Assembly: GCF_002797915.1 (NCBI RefSeq)
Contig: NZ_PGTY01000001.1
Span: forward strand, 1,178,001-1,242,000
Origin: Yoonia maricola
GTDB lineage: Bacteria > Pseudomonadota > Alphaproteobacteria > Rhodobacterales > Rhodobacteraceae
DNA length: 64,000 bases
Reading direction: 5' to 3'
Within the stretch, counting starts at the first letter, position 1; every line of letters starts with the position of its first letter. The position numbers and the translations under genes are program-made. Below are positions 6,891-16,441 of this stretch, piece after piece. Below the pieces are notes generated by a model. The model ran no database searches. It was not told where the DNA came from and saw nothing but the letters and a program-made list of their open reading frames with translations.

Positions 6891-9587
6891 TTACGTTTCT
6901 TCTAACGCCGCCGCAGTCGTCACCTGGGGTAACTGGACACGAAACGCAGCGCCTGTGGCCTGCGGCAGATAGGACACTTCGCCACCAAGCCTGTGCATCA
7001 CCTCACGACAAATAGCCAAGCCCAACCCGGCGCCACCAGCCTTTGAACCATCCGCCACGCGCGAGAATTTTTCAAAGATCAGGTCTTGGTCCTCGGGTGC
7101 GATCCCGCTGCCATTGTCGATGAAATCAACGATGTAGCGGCCTTCATGCTGATGCACCTTGATTTCAAGTATTGGGTTCTGTGCATCGCAATATTTACGT
7201 GCATTCACGATCAGGTTGATAAACACCTGCGTTAAACGATCCAGATCAGTCAGCAATTGCAGTTGCTCTTGATGCAGGTCGCGGCGGATGTCCAATACAC
7301 CATCATGCGTACCAGCCGCGCGCACGGCGCGGTCCAGCAGGTCTGACAAGTGGCCCGTTTGTTCGCGCAACTCGACCTGCCCGTTCTCAAGCACCGACAA
7401 GTCCAGCAAATCATCCAAAAGCCGCGTCAAACGCACCGCTTCGTCATGGATGATACCAGCATAACGCCCCTGCTCTTCCTCGCTCATCTCCCCATCGCGC
7501 AGGATATCCGAGAACGACCGGATCGAGGTCATAGGCGTGCGCAATTCATGGCTGATCTGGCTGAGAAACGCATCCTTCTGGATCGATAGTGCTGTTAGCT
7601 TGTCATTGGCCGCACGCAGGGCGCGTGCCGTGCGTTCCTGTTCCTGCGACTTGGCTTCCAACTCGTTCGAGTATTCAAGGATTTGCGCCGCCTCATCCGC
7701 CACGGCGATCAGATCCTCGACCGAAACGCTGCTCCCGCCGATCAATTGTCCGATCATCGCATGCGCTGTTGCTGCCCCCACGGACCCGGCCAGCACCCGT
7801 TCAAGTCGCTCAATGAAATCCGGTGTCACCTCAGGCAGATATCCCGCCTTGCCCTGTCGTGCGGCCTCTTGCGTGAAAAGCGCCTGCGCCTCTTTTGACC
7901 CCATAATCCGCTGCGACATGATCAACAGGTCCTCGGCCCCGGTCGCTGCCCCAGACCATGCAGGTGCCGCTGTGGAATGGGCAAAGACATTCACAAACTG
8001 CGCGCCTTGCAGACGCTCAAGCGGGGCTGGAAAGGTCACCAAAGAGCAGATCACGAACATCGCCGTATTCAGCAACATCGACCACAAGATACCATGCACC
8101 AGCGGATCAAGCCCGCCGACCCCAAAAAGCGCCTGCGGCCGCAACCAGGACAAGCCCCAAAGCCCATCATCCACAATCGCCTGACTGATGACGGCATCCA
8201 CACCAAAGCTGGGCAGGAACAATGTCCACATCCAGACCACTAGCCCGGTGATCAATCCCGCCGCCGCACCCACGCCTGTGGCGCCGCGCCAAAACATACC
8301 GCCAATCATCGCGGGCAGAATTTGCACAGCCCCTGTAAAGGAAATCAAACCGATTGCGGCCAAAGCCGTACCACCACCCGATATACGGTAATACAAAAAC
8401 CCCAAGGCAATGATGCCAGCCACCGACAGGCGCCGCGCCAAGAGGATCACATGCCGTACATCCCCCGACATGACGGCCTGCTGATTGGTTTGCCTGCTCA
8501 GCCAGATCGGCACAACGATGTGGTTAGATACCATCGTCGCCAAGGCAATGGTCGCCACAATGACCATGGATGTCGCGGATGAAAACCCACCAAGGAATGA
8601 CAGCACAGCCAACCCGTCGCGCCCTTCGGCAAGCGGGACAGTTACAACGAACAGATCCGGGTTGCTGCCCGCCGGCAGCAGATCAAGGCCGATAACAGCG
8701 ATGGGCACCACGAAGAGGCTCATCATGAAAAGGTAAAGCGGAAATGCCCAGCTTGCGATGTGCAGGTGGCGTTCATCCGCGTTTTCGACCACGAGGACCT
8801 GAAACATCCGTGGCAGGCACAGAAACGCAGCACCGGACAGAAAGATCAGGCTAATCCAACGGCTGCTGTCTGCATTCCACAAAACAATCTGCGATTGGTC
8901 GATGCGTTCCAGCATCTCTCCGGGGCCACCCGCGACACCCCAGACGACAAAAACGCCCACCGCAACTAGCGCAAGAAGCTTGACCACAGCCTCAACCGCG
9001 ACGGCAATGACAACGCCGTGGTGGCGTTCATTGGCGTCTAGGTTTCGTGTGCCAAAAATCACCGTAAAGACAGCTAGCCCGACAGCAACCCACATGGCTG
9101 TGACAACAAAATCAGGCTGATCCCAGTTCACCCCTCCATTTTGCGCAAAAACCGCAAATGACAGCGTGACGGACTGCAACTGCAGCGCGATATAAGGCGT
9201 ACCCGCAATCACGGAAATAACCGTTACGATCATGCCCAACTGCGTTGATTTACCAAAGCGCGATGATACAAGATCGGCGATTGAGGTGATCCGCTGCGCA
9301 CGTCCAATTCGCACCAACCGCCGCAATATCCACCACCACCCTACCATCACCAGCGTCGGGCCGAGGTAGATTGTCACAAATTCCAACCCTGATCTGGCGG
9401 CATATCCAACCGCCCCGTAAAAGGTCCATGCTGTGCAATAGATGCTGAGCGACAGTGTATAAATCCACGGTGATTTGAGCCAGTTGGCATGTCCATTCGC
9501 CGCCCGACGTTCGGCAATAAAGGCGATGGCGAACAAAAAAACCACATAGCCAACTGCCACCACGATAAGGGCGTTGAAGGATGTCAT
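6891..9587 (-). CDS. sodium:solute symporter-type sensor histidine kinase (CbrA-like)
   Basis: An 898-residue integral membrane kinase. Residues about 1-520 are an SSS/PutP-like transporter domain with some 13 hydrophobic helices. A linker and a coiled-coil stretch ([20 protein letters not shown]) precede the HisKA domain with phospho-acceptor H680 in SQISHELRTPMTSIRS. The HATPase domain follows (INLIVNARKYCD, FIDNGSGIAPEDQ, GGAGLGLAICREVMHRLGG). There is no receiver domain. It is the last gene of a coupled operon with a small membrane protein and a receiver protein, each overlapping by 4 nt. Likely couples uptake or binding of a small solute to phosphorylation; ligand unknown. Confidence 0.92.
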   Translation of the reverse strand: MTSFNALIVVAVGYVVFLFAIAFIAERRAANGHANWLKSPWIYTLSLSIYCTAWTFYGAVGYAARSGLEFVTIYLGPTLVMVGWWWILRRLVRIGRAQRITSIADLVSSRFGKSTQLGMIVTVISVIAGTPYIALQLQSVTLSFAVFAQNGGVNWDQPDFVVTAMWVAVGLAVFTVIFGTRNLDANERHHGVVIAVAVEAVVKLLALVAVGVFVVWGVAGGPGEMLERIDQSQIVLWNADSSRWISLIFLSGAAFLCLPRMFQVLVVENADERHLHIASWAFPLYLFMMSLFVVPIAVIGLDLLPAGSNPDLFVVTVPLAEGRDGLAVLSFLGGFSSATSMVIVATIALATMVSNHIVVPIWLSRQTNQQAVMSGDVRHVILLARRLSVAGIIALGFLYYRISGGGTALAAIGLISFTGAVQILPAMIGGMFWRGATGVGAAAGLITGLVVWMWTLFLPSFGVDAVISQAIVDDGLWGLSWLRPQALFGVGGLDPLVHGILWSMLLNTAMFVICSLVTFPAPLERLQGAQFVNVFAHSTAAPAWSGAATGAEDLLIMSQRIMGSKEAQALFTQEAARQGKAGYLPEVTPDFIERLERVLAGSVGAATAHAMIGQLIGGSSVSVEDLIAVADEAAQILEYSNELEAKSQEQERTARALRAANDKLTALSIQKDAFLSQISHELRTPMTSIRSFSDILRDGEMSEEEQGRYAGIIHDEAVRLTRLLDDLLDLSVLENGQVELREQTGHLSDLLDRAVRAAGTHDGVLDIRRDLHQEQLQLLTDLDRLTQVFINLIVNARKYCDAQNPILEIKVHQHEGRYIVDFIDNGSGIAPEDQDLIFEKFSRVADGSKAGGAGLGLAICREVMHRLGGEVSYLPQATGAAFRVQLPQVTTAAALEET

Positions 9588-9859
9588 TCCTCTGGCCTGT
9601 CCTGTGATGACAGCGATGGGTCCGCTCGGATGAAGGCGGAGAGGAGGGCACTCAAAACGATCAGCAAAACCCAGACACCAAATATATAAAGCAAACCATT
9701 GGCACCAATCTGATCCTCAGACGTGCCACTTTTCCATGCCAATGGAATGGCCAGCAGGACCACACCGGCAAAGGGCAACAGCTTGACCGCATCCCGCACC
9801 CGGCGCTGGCGGTAACTGTCGCGCTGCAAAAATACCGGCGGTTTCGGTTTGCGGCTCAT
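9584..9859 (-). CDS. small two-helix membrane protein between kinase and response regulator
   Basis: A 91-residue protein with a basic N-terminus (KPPVFLQRDSYRQRRVRD), a hydrophobic helix around residues 27-43, a short polar loop, a second helix around 53-76 and an acidic tail. It overlaps both the receiver gene upstream and the kinase gene downstream by 4 nt, so the three are translated as a coupled set. It may be an accessory subunit of the transporter-like kinase; no family recognised. Confidence 0.8.
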   Translation of the reverse strand: MSRKPKPPVFLQRDSYRQRRVRDAVKLLPFAGVVLLAIPLAWKSGTSEDQIGANGLLYIFGVWVLLIVLSALLSAFIRADPSLSSQDRPEE

Positions 9860-10224
9860 GTCTCCATCAGGTGGCGGACCTGATCACGCACTTCGGTGTT
9901 GGAAAACGGCTTGGTCATAAACAGGTTCGCCCCAAGACGCATCGCCAGATCGCGGTCTTTATCCTGACCGCGCGCGGTCAGCATCATCACTGGTGTTTGC
10001 TGGGTCATTTCATGGCTGCGCAAATCACGCAGAATATCAAAACCACTGCGTCCCGGCAGCATTACATCAAGGATGATCATATCAGGTGGCAAGGCCAGCA
10101 CCTTATCCATCGCCGAGGTGCCATCTTCATGGGTGTGTACAGTCCACCCGTCGCGGGAAAGAATAAAGCTAATCGCCTCAATAATATTCGGCTCGTCTTC
10201 GATCAAAAGGACACGTTTGCCCAT
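9856..10224 (-). CDS. single-domain response regulator (CheY-like receiver)
   Basis: A 122-residue receiver domain with acidic pocket E9-D10-E11, phospho-acceptor D53 (ILDVMLPG), T83 (MLTARG) and K105 (MTKPF). No output domain follows, so it should act by protein contact or in a phosphorelay. First gene of the operon, and the natural partner of the downstream kinase. The promoter must lie within 10225-10303. Confidence 0.92.
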   Translation of the reverse strand: MGKRVLLIEDEPNIIEAISFILSRDGWTVHTHEDGTSAMDKVLALPPDMIILDVMLPGRSGFDILRDLRSHEMTQQTPVMMLTARGQDKDRDLAMRLGANLFMTKPFSNTEVRDQVRHLMET

Positions 10225-10303
10225 TTCATCGCCTCCCTTTCATCTTCCCATCCCAAGGATGGTGCCCCCTGAGACGCAACTATCACGCCAAACCTTGGGG
10301 CTG

Positions 10304-11605
10304 TCAAAGCACTGTTTGGGCATGCATCCCCTTCAAGGCCGGTTCGCGGCGGCTGGCGCAATCGGTCCGCGGGCAAATACGGCAAGACACACCAACGGGA
10401 TGCGGCGCCGTCGCGGGCTCTGGCGGATCAGGTATCACCAGCATCATGCTTTTTAACGCAGGTGGCGCATCAAACTGTGTCGGGCCATGCGGTTCTGCCA
10501 CAGCAAAGCACAAGGCCCGTGTTGCAGCCCGCCCTGGCATTGCCACGTCCATACGCACTGGTTGGTAGGGTCGGCTGAGTGCGCCATAAAGCGGCCACAA
10601 CGGACAAGCCCCGACTGATCGGGGCATTGTGAAACCGGGGGCAGGTTTCACAAAGGTCAAAGCACCTGCTGCATCGCAGATCACCAGCCCCATCGGAGGA
10701 TGCCCTTTGTCAGGCGGCAATTGGGCCAGACGACGCATAATCAACGTCAAAGGCAGCCCAAACGCCTGCGCAAGTGCGGGCGGATCATAGCTGTGTTTGC
10801 GGCACGCCTTTTCAAACCGGGCCAGCGGTAGTTTTTCAACATCTGCCGCATAGCTGTTTAACACATCCCGCAACACGCTTTTGGCAGGACCCTCCAATCC
10901 GGCCTCTTTCAGTACCTGTGATGGCGCGGCACCTTTTTCGATGGCCGCGATATGAAACCCGCTGGATTCCAAATAGCTTTCCACCGCTTCGAAAGGGGAT
11001 CCAGACTGCTCCAGCACGCCATCTGGGGCTTCAAGATAGGCGATGAGCGCTGCACTGCTATCGGCGAGCCTCACGCTATCGCCGTGGATATTTTCGTGAA
11101 AGCGGCGCTGCCAGTCCTGATCCAGATCCTCTGGCCCAACCAGAATAGAGGCCGACGACCGGATTGCGCTCACCGCCGAAATAACCTCGTGCAACGATGC
11201 AGCCAGTTGTGGATCATAGGCGATGCGATCTGTCAAAACCCGACCGCGCTCTTCCAATGCGGCAATCTTGGCCGCTTGTGCTGCGATCAATGCGGCCCAT
11301 CCTGGAAACCGCGCGGCTAGTTCTTCGGTGCGGTCAACCTCAACGTTGCTGCCGATATTGGCCGCGGCATTGCGCATCTGATCAAGTGTGTCACGGCCAA
11401 CACCATCGGCCAGCAAAGATGTGTCAACCTCTAGAACACGGGCGAGGTCAGTCAGCAATTTTCCACCGATTCTGCGCCGATTATGCTCAATCAAATTCAA
11501 ATAAGACGGTGATATGCCCACTGTTTCCGCAACAGATGCTTGCTTCAACCCGAGGTCGAGTCGCTTTTCGCGAATACGCGATCCAACGAGTCTTTGATTG
11601 GACAC
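10304..11605 (-). CDS. short-chain fatty acyl-CoA regulator (ScfR/RamB-like, XRE HTH)
   Basis: A 433-residue regulator. Residues about 5-60 are an XRE helix-turn-helix (RIREKRLDLGLKQASVAETVGISPSYLNLIEHNRRRIGG region). The long remainder is the ScfR/DUF2083 sensory part, ending with the typical CRICPRTDCASRREP cysteine cluster. Related proteins (RamB, PrpC-type MccR, PccR of Rhodobacter) respond to acyl-CoA and control acetate or propionate metabolism. The GTG at 11605 is preferred because AGGGG lies 8 nt upstream; the longer frame to 11671 lacks such a site. Divergent from the Liv transporter operon, which may be a target. Confidence 0.87.
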   Translation of the reverse strand: MSNQRLVGSRIREKRLDLGLKQASVAETVGISPSYLNLIEHNRRRIGGKLLTDLARVLEVDTSLLADGVGRDTLDQMRNAAANIGSNVEVDRTEELAARFPGWAALIAAQAAKIAALEERGRVLTDRIAYDPQLAASLHEVISAVSAIRSSASILVGPEDLDQDWQRRFHENIHGDSVRLADSSAALIAYLEAPDGVLEQSGSPFEAVESYLESSGFHIAAIEKGAAPSQVLKEAGLEGPAKSVLRDVLNSYAADVEKLPLARFEKACRKHSYDPPALAQAFGLPLTLIMRRLAQLPPDKGHPPMGLVICDAAGALTFVKPAPGFTMPRSVGACPLWPLYGALSRPYQPVRMDVAMPGRAATRALCFAVAEPHGPTQFDAPPALKSMMLVIPDPPEPATAPHPVGVSCRICPRTDCASRREPALKGMHAQTVL

Positions 11606-11822
11606 TATGAATTCCCCTATTGGTTTCAGTGGCTTTCTGCGAGTGCGAGAGAATACCTTTACGATAATCACCTACGATCTGTTCATAATTTTACAAATAA
11701 GTCCAGCACTCTCAATGGCTTGTTGGTGAACTGCACAACTTTAACTGACAGTGTTGTGTACTGGATCGTGCGGCCATTGGGGCGTTTGTGCACAAGCAGT
11801 TTAATCTTTAGGGAGGATAATA

Positions 11823-13166
11823 ATGTCCAAATCAAATTTCTCACGTCGTGGTGTGCTCAAAACTGGTATGGTTGCCAGTGCGGGCATGGCGCTGCCGCAG
11901 TATCTGCGCGCGCAAGACGGCGGGTTTACGAATGCGCCTGGCGACAGTGACGTCGTTCTGGGCTTCAACGTACCGCAGACGGGTCCATACGCTGATGAGG
12001 GTGCAGACGAACTGCGCGCTTATGAACTGGCGGTTGAGCACCTGAACGGTGGCGGCGATGGCGGCATGATGTCGACATTCTCGTCTGACGCGCTGGAAGG
12101 CACAGGTATCCTGGGTCGCGAAGTGAAGTATGTTACTGGTGATACGCAGACAAAGTCCGACGCAGCGCGCGCGTCTGCACGTTCGATGATCGAAAAAGAC
12201 GGCGCAATCATGATCACCGGTGGGTCTTCCTCTGGTGTGGCTGTTGCTGTGCAGGCGCTTTGCCAAGAGGCCGGCATCATCTTTATGGCTGGTCTGACAC
12301 ACTCCAACGACACAACAGGTAAAGACAAGCGGGCCAATGGTTTCCGTCACTTCTTTAACTCGTACATGTCTGGTGCGGCGCTGGCACCTGTGCTTGAAGC
12401 GGCTTACGGCAACAACCGGAAAGCATACCACCTGACAGCAGACTACAACTGGGGTTACACCACACAGGAAGCCGTGCAGTCTTCGACAGAAGCTATGGGT
12501 TGGGAAACTGTGAACACAGTGCTGACACCGCTGACGCAAACTGACTTCTCCTCCTACATCGCGCCTGTTCTGAACTCTGGTGCTGACGTTCTGGTTCTGA
12601 ACCACTACGGTGGTAACATGGTGAACTCGCTGACCAACGCGGTTCAGTTTGGTCTGCGTGAAGCCCAAGCCAACGGTCAGAACTTTGAAATCGTTGTTCC
12701 ACTGTACTCTCGTCTGATGGCGAAAGGTGCGGGCGCCAACGTGAAGGGCATCTTTGGTTCCACAAACTGGCACTGGTCTTTGCAGGACGCAGGTAGCCAA
12801 GCATTTGTCCGTTCGTTCGGTACAAAGTACGGCTTCCCGCCGTCACAGGCTGCGCACACATGCTACGTGCAGACACTGCTGTATGCGGATGCGGTTACAC
12901 GCGCCGGTTCGTTCAACCCATGCGCAGTTGCCGAAGCTCTCGAAGATTTCGAATTCGACGGTCTGGGCAACGGCCCAACACTGTACCGTGGCGAAGATCA
13001 CCAGTGCTTCAAAGACGTGCTGGTTGTGAAGGGTAAAGAGAACCCAGACAACGAGTTCGACCTTCTTGAGATCGTTGAAGTTACGCCTGCTGCACAAGTG
13101 ACATACCCTGCAGATCACCCACAGTTCGCTGGTGGTGCTCTGGGGACATGTAACCCAGGCGCATAA
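11823..13166 (+). CDS. branched-chain amino-acid-type ABC transporter substrate-binding protein
   Basis: A 447-residue periplasmic binding protein of the Peripla_BP_6 / LivJ class. The N-terminus has a Tat-like signal (SRRGVLKTGMVASAGMALP). GFNVPQTGPYADEGADEL is the usual first-strand motif, and ITGGSSSGVAVAVQ the effector pocket region. A strong AGGGAGG precedes the start. Codon choice is more biased (CTG, ACA, AAC, GGT) than in neighbours, suggesting very high expression. A terminator follows at 13173. Substrate could be an amino acid, amide or another small polar compound. Confidence 0.92.
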   Translation: MSKSNFSRRGVLKTGMVASAGMALPQYLRAQDGGFTNAPGDSDVVLGFNVPQTGPYADEGADELRAYELAVEHLNGGGDGGMMSTFSSDALEGTGILGREVKYVTGDTQTKSDAARASARSMIEKDGAIMITGGSSSGVAVAVQALCQEAGIIFMAGLTHSNDTTGKDKRANGFRHFFNSYMSGAALAPVLEAAYGNNRKAYHLTADYNWGYTTQEAVQSSTEAMGWETVNTVLTPLTQTDFSSYIAPVLNSGADVLVLNHYGGNMVNSLTNAVQFGLREAQANGQNFEIVVPLYSRLMAKGAGANVKGIFGSTNWHWSLQDAGSQAFVRSFGTKYGFPPSQAAHTCYVQTLLYADAVTRAGSFNPCAVAEALEDFEFDGLGNGPTLYRGEDHQCFKDVLVVKGKENPDNEFDLLEIVEVTPAAQVTYPADHPQFAGGALGTCNPGA

Positions 13167-13172
13167 TGCCTT

Positions 13173-13203
13173 AGGGCCACCGCTTTCGCGGTGGCCCTCT
13201 TTG
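13173..13203 (+). terminator. stem-loop terminator after the substrate-binding protein gene
   Basis: An 11-bp perfect GC-rich stem (AGGGCCACCGC with its complement) closes a TTTC loop at 13173-13198 and is followed by a short CTTT tract. It lies between the binding-protein gene and the permease gene of the same operon. Such leaky terminators usually set a higher level of binding protein than of membrane subunits. Confidence 0.8.
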
Positions 13204-13285
13204 ATACTTCGTAATTTCGTTCACAGTCAGAGGCATTCAATTGCGAATGCCTTGCGGAGCTGTATTTGAACCAGGAGGCCAACAC

Positions 13286-14455
13286 ATGAGCACGTATGTG
13301 GAAAATCCATCCGGCACACTCAAAAGTACTTTCCTGACGCTTGCGTTTCTGTTCGCGGCGTTCTGGGGAAGTTTCCTGATCCTTCGTACGGTCATTGGGT
13401 TTTCTTCCGGCGACAATTTCTCGATACAGCAATACATTCTACAAATTCTTAACGGCCTTGATAAAGGCTCGGCCTATGCGCTGATCGCGTTGGGTCTTAC
13501 GCTTATCTTTGGCACCTTGGGTGTTGTGAATTTTGCGCATGGCGCTTTGTTTATGCTGGGCGCCTTTGTGGCGGTGACCGTCAGCAACTTGCTGTCACTC
13601 AGCCATAAGGTCGTCGACGAAACGCGGACCGACTTTCTGGGCAATCCATTGCAGGTCGAAGTCCCCTACATGTACGACCTTTTTGGACAAGCTGCCGGTG
13701 ACGTCATTATCGACTGGGCCGTCCCGATCTCAATCATCATCGCCATCCCAATCATGGTTGCTATCGGCTTTATCATGGAGCGTGGCCTGATTAAGTACTT
13801 CTATAAGCGGCCGCATGCGGACCAAATCCTTGTGACCTTTGGCCTCGCTATCGTGATCCAAGAGATCGTCAAGTACTTCTACGGTGCGAACCCAATTCCA
13901 ACACCCGCCCCGGACGCATTCGTTGGCAGCTTTGATTTTGGCATCGCCCTAGGCTTTCAAGCCAATGAGATTATCTATCCATACTGGCGCTTGGTCTACT
14001 TCTTCTTCTCAGTCGTGATCATTGGTGCCGTCTTTGCCTTCTTGCAATTCACCACCTTCGGCATGGTTGTGCGGGCTGGTATGGCAGACCGCGAAACTGT
14101 CGGTATCTTGGGCATCAACATCGACAAACGCTTCACAATCATGTTCGGGATTGCCGCCGCTGTCGCGGGGCTAGCGGGCGTGATGTATGCGCCCATCAAT
14201 TCGCCGAATTACCACATGGGTATGGATTTCTTGGTCCTCAGCTTTGTTGTGGTTGTTGTAGGTGGCATGGGTTCACTACCTGGGGCCGTCGCTGCCGGAT
14301 TTCTACTTGGTATTTTGGAAAGCTTTGCGTCCATCAGCCAAGTGATCGACATGATCCCCGGCATCAACCAGATCATCATCTACCTAGTCGCAATCATCAT
14401 TCTGTTGACGCGTCCGCGTGGCCTGATGGGCCGCAAAGGCGTGATGGAGGAATAA
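13286..14455 (+). CDS. branched-chain amino-acid-type ABC transporter permease (LivH-like)
   Basis: A 389-residue inner-membrane permease with about nine helices. Typical LivH signatures include [40 protein letters not shown] and the EAA-like region [28 protein letters not shown]. An extra loop of about 50 residues ([13 protein letters not shown] onward) follows the first conserved helices. ATG 13286 is chosen for its AGGAGG site; the frame opens at 13241. Second gene of the transporter operon. Confidence 0.92.
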   Translation: MSTYVENPSGTLKSTFLTLAFLFAAFWGSFLILRTVIGFSSGDNFSIQQYILQILNGLDKGSAYALIALGLTLIFGTLGVVNFAHGALFMLGAFVAVTVSNLLSLSHKVVDETRTDFLGNPLQVEVPYMYDLFGQAAGDVIIDWAVPISIIIAIPIMVAIGFIMERGLIKYFYKRPHADQILVTFGLAIVIQEIVKYFYGANPIPTPAPDAFVGSFDFGIALGFQANEIIYPYWRLVYFFFSVVIIGAVFAFLQFTTFGMVVRAGMADRETVGILGINIDKRFTIMFGIAAAVAGLAGVMYAPINSPNYHMGMDFLVLSFVVVVVGGMGSLPGAVAAGFLLGILESFASISQVIDMIPGINQIIIYLVAIIILLTRPRGLMGRKGVMEE

Positions 14456-14459
14456 GCCA

Positions 14460-15659
14460 ATGCTCGGATTAGAGAAAAAAGACTTCCGGCTGTTGCTGAT
14501 CGTAATTGGTCTGACAATGCTGGCCCCCTTCATCCTGAACCCCTTCCCTGCGGGGTCAGAAATGGCGCAATTCAACGCTGGCTATCCTGACCTGATGCAA
14601 CGCTTTGTGATCTTTGGGATCTTCGCCATTGGCTTTAACATCCTGTTTGGCCTCACTGGATACCTCTCCTTTGGTCACGCAGCCTTCTTGGGTGCAGGAT
14701 CCTACGGCGCGGTTTGGATGTTCAAACTGCTCAGCATGAACGTGCTGCCAGCCATCGCGATCAGCGTGATCATTGCTGGCCTCTTTTCACTGCTGATCGG
14801 GTTTATCTCGCTGCGGCGCTCTGGCATCTACTTTTCGATCCTGACGCTTGCCTTTGCGCAAATGTCATTCGCGCTGGCCTACTCTGTGCTGACACCGATC
14901 ACGGGTGGCGAAACAGGTTTGCAGCTTGCGCTTGATGATCCACGGATTTTTGGTGCATCGCAGACAGCAACGGGCAACATTCCTGTCCCTGCCCTCTTTG
15001 GGCTTGAGATGCGATCAAGCTATGAGCTTGGGGTTGGATCGTGGCTCTTCACGTTCAACGCAGGCTACTACCTTGCCGCGGTCTTCATGATCTTTGCCTT
15101 CTATATGTCGATCCGCATTTTCCGGTCACCTTTCGGTATGATGCTGCGCGCGATCAAATCCAACCAGACACGGATGAGCTATACTGGCCTGAACGCACGG
15201 CCCTACACGCTGGCGGCTTTCGTGATCTCTGGCATGTATGCTGGTCTGGCGGGCGGTCTGATGGCGTCAATGGATCCGCTCGCTGGTGCGGAACGCATGC
15301 AGTGGACGGCATCTGGTGAAGTTGTGCTGATGACCATCCTTGGTGGAGCAGGCACACTGATTGGCCCTGTGCTGGGTGCGGGGATGATCAAGTATTTTGA
15401 GAACATCTTTTCCAAGATCAATGAAACGATCCTGCATGGTTGGTTCGCCTTCCTGCCCGACGGGTTGGAAAACGTCGTGGTCGCCATGATCTATCCGTTC
15501 ATTGGTAAGGGCTGGCACCTCACACTTGGTATCGTGTTCATGCTGGTCGTGATCTTTCTGCCCGGTGGTCTGGTCCAAGGTGGTCAGAAAATCGCTGCGG
15601 CCTTCCGGCGCAAAAAGCCGGAAGATGCCAAGCCAAACGCCACTGAACCGGCCGAATAA
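14460..15659 (+). CDS. branched-chain amino-acid-type ABC transporter permease (LivM-like)
   Basis: A 399-residue permease, partner of the preceding LivH-like protein, starting 4 nt after its stop. It shows the LivM pattern [27 protein letters not shown] near the N-terminus and the cytoplasmic loop [25 protein letters not shown]. The C-terminus is a short charged tail ([17 protein letters not shown]). Together the two permeases form the membrane channel. Confidence 0.92.
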   Translation: MLGLEKKDFRLLLIVIGLTMLAPFILNPFPAGSEMAQFNAGYPDLMQRFVIFGIFAIGFNILFGLTGYLSFGHAAFLGAGSYGAVWMFKLLSMNVLPAIAISVIIAGLFSLLIGFISLRRSGIYFSILTLAFAQMSFALAYSVLTPITGGETGLQLALDDPRIFGASQTATGNIPVPALFGLEMRSSYELGVGSWLFTFNAGYYLAAVFMIFAFYMSIRIFRSPFGMMLRAIKSNQTRMSYTGLNARPYTLAAFVISGMYAGLAGGLMASMDPLAGAERMQWTASGEVVLMTILGGAGTLIGPVLGAGMIKYFENIFSKINETILHGWFAFLPDGLENVVVAMIYPFIGKGWHLTLGIVFMLVVIFLPGGLVQGGQKIAAAFRRKKPEDAKPNATEPAE

Positions 15660-15671
15660 GGAGACAGACAG

Positions 15672-16430
15672 ATGGGTTTGTTAGAAGTTAAAGGCATCAA
15701 CAAGCGGTTTGGTGGGTTGCAAGCGCTGGGTGACGTGAACCTGAGCATTGAAGAAAACACCACACATGCGATCATCGGTCCCAACGGTGCGGGCAAATCA
15801 ACCTTGCTGAACGTGCTGGTGGGCAAACTGATCCCTGACAGCGGGTCGGTCATGTTTGATGGGCAATCCGTGCTGGGGCGCAAGCCGCATGAGATCAACC
15901 AGATGGGGATCAGCCGGGTGTTTCAAACGCCCGAGATTTTCAGCGACCTGACCGTTTTTGAAAACGTCATGATCCCCTGCTTTGCAAAACGCGATGGCGC
16001 GTTTCGGATGCATGCAATTGAAAGCATCTTTGCGGAACGCGGCATTCAGGAACAGGCGGATGCCATTCTGGATGATGTGAACATGCTTGAGAAAAAAGAC
16101 ATGATCGCCTCCAGCCTGTCACGCGGTGACAAACGGCGTTTGGAAATGGCAATGTGTCTGGTCCAGGACCCCAAGCTTTTGCTGTTGGACGAACCCACGG
16201 CGGGCATGGCACGGGCGGATACGCAAAACACGATCAGCCTGCTCAAAGAAATCCGCGAAAAGCGCGGGATTACCATGGCCATCATCGAGCATGACATGAA
16301 CGTCGTCTTCTCACTGGCAGAGCGGATCACTGTTCTGGCCCAAGGCACGCCACTGGTCGAAGACACGCCAGACAACATCAAGGGCCACCCCAAGGTGCGT
16401 GAAGCCTATCTTGGCGAAGCGCAGGTTTAG
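15672..16430 (+). CDS. ABC transporter ATP-binding protein (LivG-like)
   Basis: A 252-residue ATPase with Walker A GPNGAGKST, a signature region SSLSRGDKRRLEMAM and Walker B LLLLDEPTAGM. The C-terminus has the LivG-type ending KGHPKVREAYLGEAQV. The signature LSRGD departs from the usual LSGGQ, a variation seen in some Liv-type importers. Powers the transporter with the LivF-like subunit encoded next. Confidence 0.93.
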   Translation: MGLLEVKGINKRFGGLQALGDVNLSIEENTTHAIIGPNGAGKSTLLNVLVGKLIPDSGSVMFDGQSVLGRKPHEINQMGISRVFQTPEIFSDLTVFENVMIPCFAKRDGAFRMHAIESIFAERGIQEQADAILDDVNMLEKKDMIASSLSRGDKRRLEMAMCLVQDPKLLLLDEPTAGMARADTQNTISLLKEIREKRGITMAIIEHDMNVVFSLAERITVLAQGTPLVEDTPDNIKGHPKVREAYLGEAQV

Positions 16431-16441
16431 GAGAAGATATA

